A stretch of DNA of 64,000 bases, taken from Siniperca chuatsi (taxonomy: Eukaryota > Chordata > Actinopteri > Centrarchiformes > Sinipercidae). Position 1 is the first letter of the stretch. Every line of letters starts with the position of its first letter. Under the pieces are notes generated by a model that saw only the letters and a list, made by a program, of their open reading frames with translations, did no database searches and was not told where the DNA came from. The position numbers were made by a program, and so were the translations under genes. The stretch lies in assembly GCF_020085105.1 (NCBI RefSeq), contig NC_058059.1:27068971-27132970 (forward strand). Reading direction: 5' to 3'. This document shows, piece by piece, positions 55,601 through 64,000 of this stretch.

Positions 55601-58317
55601 AAAGATAATATTTGGTGCAAAGGTAACTATAGAGTTAACTAGTTTACAGCTAAACTAGCTCAACTAGCTTACTGTGGGTTGCAGCAGCTCTTTCTATGGT
55701 GAAAATGTTTTTAAGAGCTCTGATGCTAACTTATCAGTATGATGATGCAGGTTATTACATTTTTTACATAATTTGCATTCTTCACAAACAATCACTAAAT
55801 CAGCTGATTTTTACTTTGTTGGTCTGGAATCAGATTTATCAACATGGATAAAAACACATCTTTTCACCCATCTATGTGATTATATAATATATATTTTATT
55901 GATAATATAAAATGGAATAATTAGCTTGTTGCACAATAATAAGCCTATATCATGGAAAACTGTGACTGTATTTTGGGTGAAGAAATATTGTATAAACACA
56001 TGTTTTGATCAGCCACAATCAGACAACTTCTGTTATGATATCATATTGTTCTAAACACATAATAAACAAGACTAGGTCGAACCTAGTATATGGCTGGCCC
56101 GTGCATGGTCAATGTGCTCCTGAGGACGCCTCGCTGTAAAGCTGGGTTCATGCTCAACACACTGAGTTGTTTATACAGAATAACACTACTGCAGTACAGG
56201 AAGATACCAGTGAAATGAGGAGATTCAGTATGCCTTGGATCTGAGGTCTATTAGAGGTCTGGCAAGCTCCATTCAATGGTATGTTAGGAGTAGGTGGAGG
56301 AATAGGTGGCGCTGAAGTGGGAGAGAGATTGGTGCGTCTCCTCTTGTTCCCCTCCTCTGGCTCACTGTCTGAATCACCAAAGATGTGCCTTAAAAAATAA
56401 AGGAAAACACACCAAGGCTTAGTTAACGATGTGGCATGTGCAAAAACCAAACAGAAGCTAGTTGAGACAATAAAAAATGCAGATATCAATGTACACAATG
56501 CAACACATTCCCACTTCCGGTGTAGATGGGAAGTTAAAAGACAATAACAACAGAGTCAAAGCAAGTCAATACCAGACACGAGAGCTACCTAGCTACCATC
56601 CGGCCACTTTTAATCATTTTTGTCTCGGTAAAGCAATGTATTGTGGCACAAAATGTAATATGACTATGCATTGTCCTTTACATTAGATGCTGTGAGAGGA
56701 TGCAGTGAGTTGGGTTTGTTGACCAACTAAGGTGACTGTAGGATGTTAGTCTGATCAAGTAGGTCGCTAATCTTTATAAGAACACTCATCTAGGCATTTT
56801 TTGTTCTTTAGTTTAGTTTATGTGGATAATAATCTGTATGTAGCACGAAGAGCTATAAAAAAATCTATCGATAAACTCTCCTATAAAACCTTTTTTTGCA
56901 CTCATTCTTTATGTCTGTAATGCACATGGAATCCTCTACAATTCTAGTTTGTTTTTCTTCAAGCCTTTAAATATTGTGTGTGCATCAAACCCTGAACCAT
57001 GTTTCATGTGTCAGGTGAACTTCATAATTTCTCTTATCATGCAGATGATAAGGCGAAACTCGAGTCAAAGATGGAGGCTGCACTACTTTACTCAAAGTAG
57101 TCCAGTACATCCAGTAAATGTGGTAACTTCAGGGACATGTGGTGATAGTGTTTAATGGCAGAGCTTGTATGTTTTGCAGTGAGACACTACCAGTAGAATA
57201 TCTGGGAGGGAAGCCCCTGTGTATGAATCAGTACTATGAAGTGCTGTCGTCCTGCCGTATCCCTGGTCTGAAGAGAGACTCAGTGGTGAACCACGCCAAG
57301 AGCTCCAGGCCCCCCAAACACATCACTGTAGTACACAACTTTCAGGTGAGAAGCACTGGTCAAAGTCCCACATCTGTGTCTGAGCTCTTCTGGCACCAGG
57401 GGCCTGCATCACAAAGCGAGTTCGACTTAGTCTGGGTCTCTTTGGGATCCCTGGCCTGACATTAGTGCGCCAGGATAACCGATATCAACAAGCACACTGA
57501 ACTCTGGGTTTTCCAGTGTGTCTGGCATTTTCAACATGTTCAGTAATCTAGATTGAGTAATATAATGACAAGTCAGTCCTTTGTCACATGAAAAACAAAC
57601 TATTATGAATAAGTGATGAAGTTAATCACAGTTAAAAGCTAAGTTTCTGCTGCCAAAGCAGAGAAGAAAACAAACAAGATAGTCTGTGCAAAAAAAGGCT
57701 TGAAGAATTGCTGCTTACGGTCTAAGCTATAATCACCATTCATTAGGCTGTTAGTGGAGTAAACTGTAATCTCTCTGTTTGTTAGAAGCCTTGTAGACAC
57801 GTGGTTGTGTAAAAAATGGTTCTGCTATTGTGGTAGGCAAAGTTATTCTACTGATATATAAAAATGTGCTCTTTATTACCTATCCCTTGATTTTAAAAAC
57901 AGTAGTCTATGTTTGTCCCTCTCAGGATGCTGTAGTAGTGATGACTCAATTTCTCCGGTGATCTGATTGGTCAGGAGGTGGGTGTGTCCATGTCCAGGTT
58001 CAGTCCTCTGAACTGAACCTGTTATGGGCAGGTTAGCCATGTAGCATAGGTTACCATGGTGATCTACTTAAAAGTGTGCCAGTTTTGTGATACCAGAAAA
58101 CTTGAGTTAAACCCAACGGTAGCTGGATAACTACCACTACTCTTGCTTTGTGGTCCAGGCCTCAGGTCTTCAGATTTTCATAATTTGTTGGGTCAGGAGA
58201 CCTATAAGTCATTTTTGAGTTAAGCTTAAGATCATTGTATTTTATTTATATATATATATAATTTGTATGTATTTATTTATATATGTGTATATTTTACAGA
58301 CATCTATCTATCTCTCT

Positions 58318-58350
<33 letters not shown>

Positions 58351-61300
58351 TATATCAAATAATCATATAGATGATATAGATTATTAGTGTTATCAGCTAG
58401 ATGTAACAACAACTGTAGCTAATTAATTAATTAATTAGCTACAGTTGTGGTTACATCTGGCAAACCCACAATTGTCAACTAAAAGTGAGAAGCTTGACTG
58501 AGCCTTTTCTTGTCTTTCCTCCTATTGGATTCAGTTCTTTGTGTTGGACGTGTATAACATTGATGGGACTCCACTGACAGCTGATCAGCTCTGTGTTCAG
58601 CTGGAGAGAATCTGCAGCTCCTCACTACAGACCAACATGGAGCCTGTCGGCATCCTCACCACCCAGCATCGTGACTCCTGGGGGAAAGCCTACGTCAACC
58701 TCATGAAGGGTGAGTTAAAATACCATCGACACTGAGCCCAAGGACACTGGAGTCTTCTCAAATACCTGAAAAGCAGTGAGCATGGAGCACCAGTGAGAGT
58801 GATTAATTGTCATTGTTAACTGCAGTGGAATTTTTCTAAATCAAATTTAAATTAATTATAATAACATGGGGGTAACACATTAAGTGCATCCCTAATATGA
58901 ACATTATGAATAGATACAGATATCTAAATTAGTTAACTGTTACAATCTGATTACAAAATAACATCATGTTTGTTTTGTGTGCGTGACCTTGATGTGTCCA
59001 GATAAGACCAACAAAGAATCAGTGTCAGCTATCCAAAAGAGCATCTTCACACTGTGTTTGGATGGAGCGATGCCTTCAGTGTCTGATGAGATGTACCGCA
59101 GCTGTGCTGCCATCCAAATGCTGCATGGAGGAGGCAGCCAGTGGAACAGTGGCAACCGCTGGTTTGACAAGACGCTGCAGGTGACACACAGTCGTGTTTC
59201 CATAACTTCAGAGGACATGACATTGACTTACATTCATTTTCTGGAGACATACCCTAACGATAACCACTGCTTGCCTAACCCTAACCCTAACCCTTATCCT
59301 ACACCTAACCTTACCCTAACCTTAAACCAAAAGGACACTCCTTTTTTTTCATGCCTTCACATCAGTTGTCAGCTCTGTTTCTATCTTCACCTGAGTTCTA
59401 AGACATACAGTGGAAGATCTGATGATACAGCTATGGAGTTAATAATAGATATTAGGTTTTCTGGTACCAAGTACACTTAAGAACTACTGTAAGCTCAAAT
59501 GTAGTGTTTGTTACGGACATTAGGCAGGCTGGTCTTCCCAGTCACCCCCAGGTTCCACACTTGTTCCCCACATGATTATTGAAGTTGCAGAATTATAGAA
59601 TCCCCAGGCAGTGCCCTCGAAAAGAACTGTTTCGTCGTTTGGCCACGTCAGAAATCAAAAGTGTTTATAGCTGCCACACTGTAAGGCAAGGTGAAAAACC
59701 TGCTGTCATAGATAGGAGGCTGACGTGATAATCATTTAATTGGGGATAATCGCGCACATTTTCAAAGAGTCTCTCCCAGTATAGACATTCATAGTTTTGC
59801 ACTCGTTTTTACACACGAAAAGTGACAGAAGTAAACATGAGACTAGGTCGAAACTTTATAGGCTGGACCTTGTTTGGTCAGTGTGCTAAATTGTGGTCAA
59901 ATTGTTACACAGATAGTCAGTGGTAGTGTCTATAATGTGAATTCCAGGATATTAAATGTTCATGTGCAATTTTCTGTTGTAGTCTCAGTAATATTTGTTC
60001 TTAAAGTGTACTGTAGCATATCACATGACATGGTTAAGCTATGTTTGAGTGAAAAATGTTTGAGTGTTATAAATGCAGTTGCAAGAACAATACTTTCTAC
60101 TCATGTCTTAATTCAGTTAAATTTTATTTATATAGTGCCAATTCATAACAGAAGTTATCTCATTGCACTTGTCCTATAGAGCAGGTCTAGACTGTACTCT
60201 TTATAATATTAATTACAGAGACCCAACAAATCCCACCATGAGCAAGCATTTGACGACAGTGGCAAGGAAAAACTTGCCAGAGGCAGAAACCTTGGACAGA
60301 ACCAGACTCAATGGTGGGCTGCCGTGTTGGGGGGGGCACAATGCAAAGACCACGTATAATTATTATTCCTGTTATTTTTTTTAATAGTAGAATACTAATT
60401 GTAGTGTTAATATTAATAAATTAATAATAATAGGAATGACAGCCATAGGAAAAATAATGCCAGTATTAGTAACAGAGCCAATAACAACAACTGTAGTAGC
60501 AGTTGTCGAGCAGGAACACGGGGGCAGCAGGTGGCCCACAACCACAGATCCAGACTCTGCAGCTCCGGAGGCAGAAATACCTGCTGAAAGTGACAGAAGG
60601 AGAGAGGAGAGAAATGAGAAAGCACAGAACTACAGGAGAGAGAAGATGTCGAGTTAGTAACATGCAGTAATGGGATAAAAATGCATACAGTTGGAGAGGG
60701 AGAGAAGGTGAGAGGAAAGAGGTGCATCATGGGAAGTCTCCTGGCAGTCTAGGCCTATAGCAGCTTAAGATGCTTGATTTGAAAGAGAAAAACAAATGAC
60801 ACTCGAGTTGATTAATTAGCCAGTATATTATACAGTTTAGACAAGGTGAAAGGTATGAGTGTAACATACAGTATGTAAAGTTGAAAGTATTTTTCTGTTT
60901 TTTATTGGAGAATGTGTATTAAAAGAATACATGGTACAATTGGTGTGTAACAATATATTCATACATAGTAGGATGATTAATAATGATGTAGGTTAATGAC
61001 AGAGATTGAAGATGATGTAGTGGGGTTGTTAGGAAAGGGGTGAAGATCACAGAAATACGTAGAACATGAAGTTAGATGTAATTCTTTTCAAGATGTTGAT
61101 GAGTTTAGGTTGTATTATTTTATGTAATTGTTTACTCCTGAGCTTTAAAGAAGGAAGAAAAAAGCAAACAAGTAGCAGCAAGACACATTTAAACCAACAA
61201 AGACAAGATGTTGATCAAATTTGTAAAGAGTATTTATTTGTTCTATCTCAACTGTAATGGAAATTGGTTCTTGATCTAGTTGTAGCAAGTTTTCACTGGC

Positions 61301-63923
61301 ATGTTTTTGCACTCAAGTTGTGGAGTCAATCTTATCGTAAATTCTCAAATAGTGGCCAGGGCCTTGATTTACCTCAACTGCAAAGGGTACCAGGCCTTTA
61401 TTTGAAGCAGGCTTGTTGTATATTAGAGACAGGCCTTTATTTCTAATTCCCTCTCTTTGCTAAGTATATGTGCTCATATTTTAGCATGATGCCTCTTTGT
61501 TTTCTGATCTGTTGTAAGTTCTGTTACTGCATTATGCAGTTAATACAAACTCAACACTTCCTGTATCCATTTCAAATTAAAAGCCCCCTAGCGTTGCACG
61601 GTTCCCAAACAGTACTTCTCATGTAGCTATTGCCATCTTTTGGCACTTATACGTTACTACAAAATACAGTTGGGCTGGGACATTAACATACATACTCCCA
61701 CAGTGACTGAAATAGGACAATAACACTTAAGATGAGTAATCCAGAACATCAAAGTGTTGAAAATAGCATTTATATTGTTGAATCTATTAAATTAAAGCAA
61801 TTGGAATGTACATTATGCATACACATTATATGACAAGCCTCTGGAGGATATTCATTATTTGAGACCCATTGAAATAAAACAATTATTTCTCCTCATAACG
61901 TTGCTTGGCTTCTACCAGCAGTTTGTTATAATATTCTGTGTCTCTAAAATCTGTCGCCATCTATAGTGGATAGAAAATGAATACACCCCCTTCAGATTAT
62001 GTTGACCTATAGCCTGGAATTAAAATGAAATAAATCTATGTATTTTACACTACAATCTACACACAATACTTTGAAACACATTTCAAAGTGAAAAAACAAA
62101 TTATAAAAATGTTCTAACATTAATTAATAATAAACAATTGCAATTAAAGTACTTGGTTTGATAAGCATACACCTCCTTTACTGAAGTATTACTTAAACTA
62201 TCTCAGGAATAGCCAAATCCCTTCAAGATCAAACAGTAACTCAATGTGGGATTTGTTGGGTCTCTGTAAATAATATAAAGAGTACAGTCTAGACCTGCGC
62301 TACAGGAACAGTGCAATGAGATAACTTCTGTTATAAATTGGTGCTATATAAATTGAATTGAATTGTTCAACACCTGTGTGGAATCACCACAATTAACTTG
62401 ATGACATGAATATAAACTGTTTACCACAGTCCCTCTGTTTGGAAGTGCAGTCTCACACAAAGGGCTTTGAAGGCTTTGAAGATACCTCAAAGTAATGTTA
62501 AGACCATCATTAAAAAGTGGAAAGTGTATGACTCCAACCACAGTCTACCAACATCAGGGCGTCCATCTAAACTAGATGACCAGGAGAGAAGTCATGTGTT
62601 CAGAGAGGCTACGTGGAATCCAATGTCAATCTTGAAAGACCTACAGGGTTTTATGGCCAACAGAGGGCAACGTGTGCATCACACAGAAATGGTGGTGGTG
62701 ACAAAGGATCCAGGGTTTGAACTTCTCTCTCAGCTCTGTTTTTTTGTTCTTGACACAACTGTTTCTGTCACTTCTCATGTGAACAAACAAGTCCAACACT
62801 AGGGATATCTTCCAGGAGAGAATGTCTGAAAATGTGCACCCTTATCCCCATATTTTAATGATATCTCTATGACGGACGGCTTTTCACTCCGCCTCCCAGT
62901 GTGCACATTCGGAACAACTATAAACACTTTTGATTTCCGCCATAGTCAGACAACACATCATACAATCTAGTTCTTCTCTAGTATAACCCGGCCTGCTTTG
63001 CCTTGGGAGACCTAGCACCCAGAGTCACAGACACACAGAAACTCCTCCCCCACGATAAAGTGGACATTCACATTCACAACATTTATTTAGTCAGTATGAT
63101 TACAATTATTTGTTTATGAAAACTTGATACTTGATTTTGACTGACTTGACTTGCTTAAAAAGACTTGAAAATAAATACCAATGTAAAACTGGCAAGGTAA
63201 TAACCGTTTCTGGTCTTTCTTTCAGTTTATCATTGGAGAGGACGGGACATGTGGTGCGAACTACGAGCATGCCCCAGCCGAGGGCCCACCCATAGTGGCC
63301 TTGATCGACCATGTAGTAGAATACACGTAAGTAGGTCAAAGCTTATTTAGGCTCTGTAGGTGTCTATTTGAATTTTTTGTTGTTATATGTTTGAAATGTC
63401 AGCAACAAGACGGAGTGCACAGACACTCACAACAAAATCCCAACTCTGCTACTAGCATGGACGGGTTTGACAGACATTAAGTATGACTTTGGTTTTTCAC
63501 TACATTTGTTTTTGTTCCATCTCATGAGTCATTTCTTTTCTTTCTTGTTTGTGGTAACAGGAGGAAGCCAGAGATGATGCAGTCTCCCATGGTGCCTTTG
63601 CCCATGCCCCAAAAACTACACTTCAACATCACACCTGAGATCAAACAAGACATTGAGGAAGCCAAGCACAACATGAACATGTGAGGGCAGATTTTACAAT
63701 GACACTCAGTGACCAGTATAATAAGTACATACATATTTATACTTCATGTCATTAGGCATAAAGAAAGGGTATCACTGTCCTGACATTTCTCCCACCACAG
63801 ACTGGCCCAAGACCTGGATATGAGGGTCATGGTATTTGGCCACTTTGGGAAAAGTGTTCCAAAGGCCCACAAGATGAGCCCTGATGCTTTCATACAGATA
63901 GCGCTACAACTAGCTTACTACAG
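52644..63923 (+). CDS. crat: Carnitine O-acetyltransferase (CRAT), partial at 3' end
   Basis: Ten exons are in the window: 52644-52670, 54078-54374, 54618-54736, 55192-55245, 57180-57345, 58535-58709, 59002-59180, 63226-63326, 63561-63680, 63801-63923, giving 453 complete codons. All introns are GT-AG and the phases join. The enzyme transfers acetyl groups between CoA and carnitine in mitochondria and peroxisomes. Residues 1-45 are basic and free of acidic residues, as in a mitochondrial presequence. [16 protein letters not shown] is choline/carnitine acyltransferase signature 1. [15 protein letters not shown] with [11 protein letters not shown] is signature 2, and its His (residue 354 here) is the catalytic base, equal to His343 of mouse CRAT. 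The last ~170 residues, with the carnitine/CoA-site motifs and any peroxisomal C-terminal tripeptide, lie beyond the window. Confidence 0.97.
52671..54077. other. crat intron 1
   Basis: Contains TAGCTAAC-rich sequence (52795-52925) and an AGTCAAGTCAGTTTATTTAG block at 53565, the antisense of a common fish LINE/SINE 3' end, extending to about 53900. No gene. Confidence 0.5.
54078..54374 (+). CDS. crat: crat exon 2
   Basis: Residues 10-108. Signature-1 [13 protein letters not shown], then [19 protein letters not shown] and [16 protein letters not shown]. It is about 11 residues longer than human before LPxLPVPP. Acceptor CTCTCAG, donor TGG|GTGAGT. Confidence 0.97.
54618..54736 (+). CDS. crat: crat exon 3
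   Basis: Residues 109-147 plus two bases: [39 protein letters not shown]. Acceptor TTTGCAG, donor AAG|GTGATC, a weaker donor. Confidence 0.96.
55192..55245 (+). CDS. crat: crat exon 4
   Basis: Residues 148-165: [19 protein letters not shown] 54-nt exon; donor ACAA|GTGAGT. Confidence 0.96.
55246..57179. other. crat intron 4
   Basis: About 55370-55620 holds a repeat (GGGGTGTAATGGTAAACACA, CGGTTCGGTACGTTTTCGGT) resembling fish hAT-type MITEs. About 56080-56120 shares ACTAGGTCGAACCTAG-type sequence with 59840-59900. A minus-strand frame at 56154-56498 is listed apart. Confidence 0.5.
56154..56498 (-). other. Unassigned open frame in crat intron 4
   Basis: Minus strand, with an exon-like segment from about 56390: [40 protein letters not shown]. 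It is preceded by TTTTTTAAG, which could be a splice acceptor. The acidic-then-basic run looks like protein sequence rather than random DNA, but I recognise no family. It could be the relic of a transposon-encoded protein. Confidence 0.2.
57180..57345 (+). CDS. crat: crat exon 5
   Basis: Residues 166-221: [47 protein letters not shown]. The [12 protein letters not shown] block is typical of CRAT. Acceptor TTTGCAG, donor CAG|GTGAG. Confidence 0.97.
57396..58165. mobile_element. ~770-bp TIR element in crat intron 5
   Basis: The left end CAGGGGCCTGCATCACAAAG and the right end CTTTGTGGTCCAGGCCTCAG form imperfect inverted repeats of about 24 bp. The inside has CAGTCCTCTGAACTGAACCT and GGTTACCATGGTGATCTAC. 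No transposase is visible; non-autonomous. Confidence 0.65.
58240..58350. repeat. TA-rich and (GA)n microsatellites
   Basis: TATATATATA runs near 58248 and CTATCTATCTCTCTATAGAT are followed by about (GA)12 to 58350. The TCTATAGATAGAGA junction is itself palindromic. Confidence 0.8.
58399..58458. repeat. 60-bp palindrome, no loop
   Basis: Arms of 30 bp around a central AATTAATTAATTAATT (58421-58436). AACTGTAGCT on the left pairs with AGCTACAGTT on the right and GATGTAAC with GTTACATC. The only mismatch is A58408 against G58449. Lies 77 bp before crat exon 6. Confidence 0.9.
58535..58709 (+). CDS. crat: crat exon 6
   Basis: Residues 222-279 plus one base: [50 protein letters not shown]. Donor AAGG|GTGAG. 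Confidence 0.97.
59002..59180 (+). CDS. crat: crat exon 7
   Basis: Residues 280-339: [40 protein letters not shown] then Q. It carries the first half of signature 2. Acceptor GTCCAG, donor CAG|GTGACA. Confidence 0.97.
59270..59325 (+). repeat. Interstitial CCCTAA-like tract
   Basis: CCTAACCCTAACCCTAACCC, then diverged CCTTATCC/CCTAACC units. It follows a GACATTGACTTACATTCATT block that I have seen beside such tracts in fish; probably a repeat tail, not a telomere scar. In crat intron 7. Confidence 0.7.
59640..59785 (+). repeat. Left arm of a ~140-bp inverted repeat in crat intron 7
   Basis: GAAATCAAAAGTGTTTATAG at 59651-59670 is exactly complementary to 62918-62937. TGGGGATAATCGCGCACATT near 59741 is complementary, with mismatches, to 62830-62850. 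See the right arm. Confidence 0.75.
60110..60770 (-). mobile_element. L2-like LINE 3' portion, antisense, in crat intron 7
   Basis: Minus-strand order is TATAGGCCTAGACTGCCAG, AGCTGCAGAGTCTGGATCTG, GCTTGCTCATGGTGGGATTT, GGTCTAGACC-like sequence and the AATTGGCACTATATAAATAA tail. It corresponds to 5205-5775, and its length shows that the many short tails are truncated copies of one family. Confidence 0.8.
60771..61960. other. crat intron 7, middle
   Basis: Near 61340-61440 the GGCCTTGATTTACCTCAACT and ACCAGGCCTTTATTTGAAGC block belongs to a dispersed fish repeat that also appears near 8400-8500. Nothing coding. Confidence 0.45.
62241..62363 (+). mobile_element. L2-like LINE tail nested in a Tc1-like relic
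   Basis: GGGTCTCTGTAAATAATATA, AGTCTAGACCTGCGCTACAG and a TTGAATTGAATTG tail interrupt the Tc1-like sequence between AACAGTAACTCAATG and TTCAACACCTGTGTGG. Confidence 0.75.
62364..62800 (+). pseudogene. Tc1/mariner transposase relic (N-terminal HTH part)
   Basis: The frame 62467-62802 reads [20 protein letters not shown], then [20 protein letters not shown] and [10 protein letters not shown]. This is the bipartite paired-like DNA-binding domain of fish Tc1 transposases (compare the VPxSTVxxIIxKWK and LPRxGRPxKL pattern). The first helices are lost and the DDE catalytic domain is absent, the frame running into unrelated sequence. Upstream (about 61970-62240) non-coding element sequence continues across the LINE insertion. 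Confidence 0.8.
62805..62945 (-). repeat. Right arm of the crat intron 7 inverted repeat
   Basis: Complementary to 59640-59785: TGAAAATGTGCACCCTTATC, CCCAGTGTGCACATTC and CTATAAACACTTTTGATTTC. The arms could be the long terminal repeats of one DNA transposon later filled with other insertions. Confidence 0.75.
63226..63326 (+). CDS. crat: crat exon 8 (catalytic His)
   Basis: Residues 340-372 plus two bases: [33 protein letters not shown]. The His in YEHAPAEG is the general base. Acceptor TTTCAG, donor CAC|GTAAGT. Confidence 0.97.
63561..63680 (+). CDS. crat: crat exon 9
   Basis: Residues 373-412 plus two bases: [40 protein letters not shown]. Acceptor AACAG|G, donor CAT|GTGAGG. Confidence 0.97.
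63801..63923 (+). CDS. crat: crat exon 10, last exon in the window
   Basis: Residues 413-453 plus two bases: [37 protein letters not shown]. Donor CAG|GTGAGA. Human has VFHHFGK where this has VFGHFGK. The gene continues past base 64000. Confidence 0.96.
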
Positions 63924-64000
63924 GTGAGATGCTGAATAATCGTGTGGAAACAGACTTTGTATGCAGGCTTTTTACTATTAAAATTCTACATCAATGCTAA

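Overview
The window is vertebrate nuclear DNA, almost certainly from a percomorph-type teleost fish. Genes are split by GT-AG introns or are single-exon immediate-early genes. The spacers are full of degraded L2-like LINE copies, TIR MITEs, Tc1 and hAT transposase relics and dinucleotide microsatellites. The encoded proteins align closely, from memory, with vertebrate IER5L, PTPA and CRAT.

Layout. Bases 1-14,100 hold no host gene that I can recognise: MITE copies, a ~3 kb foldback structure with two LINE insertions in one arm, an antisense L2-like LINE with a second LINE tail inside it, and a dead hAT-type transposase. At 14,529-15,416 (+) lies the intronless ier5l, with CCAAT/TATA-like promoter elements and a ~1.5 kb 3' UTR. 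Bases 17,000-26,000 are intergenic: MITEs with intact terminal repeats and target duplications, a non-LTR RT remnant, and a degenerate array of octamer/CACCC motifs. The minus-strand ptpa gene runs 51,499 to 26,831 in ten exons (324 codons plus stop), and every splice junction was read. The plus-strand crat gene starts 1,145 bp away, head to head with ptpa. Ten exons (453 complete codons) are present before the window ends, so its C-terminal third is missing.

Functional logic. PTPA conditions the PP2A catalytic subunit, and IER-family proteins are PP2A-B55 adaptors, so two PP2A regulators are neighbours. CRAT buffers acetyl-CoA with carnitine and shares a head-to-head promoter region with ptpa. 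The same three genes are neighbours in human 9q34.

Most striking observation. ptpa intron 4 has (AC)12 starting six bases inside its 5' splice site and (GT)10 placed directly against its 3' splice-site TAG, where a polypyrimidine tract should be. In the pre-mRNA the two repeats are complementary and could pair to bring the splice sites together. Other points worth a look are three long hairpins, a 60-bp palindrome, TTAA-flanked MITE families, a cDNA-like insertion with a 16-bp target duplication, and ~140-bp inverted repeats inside the crat intron that splits the active-site signature.
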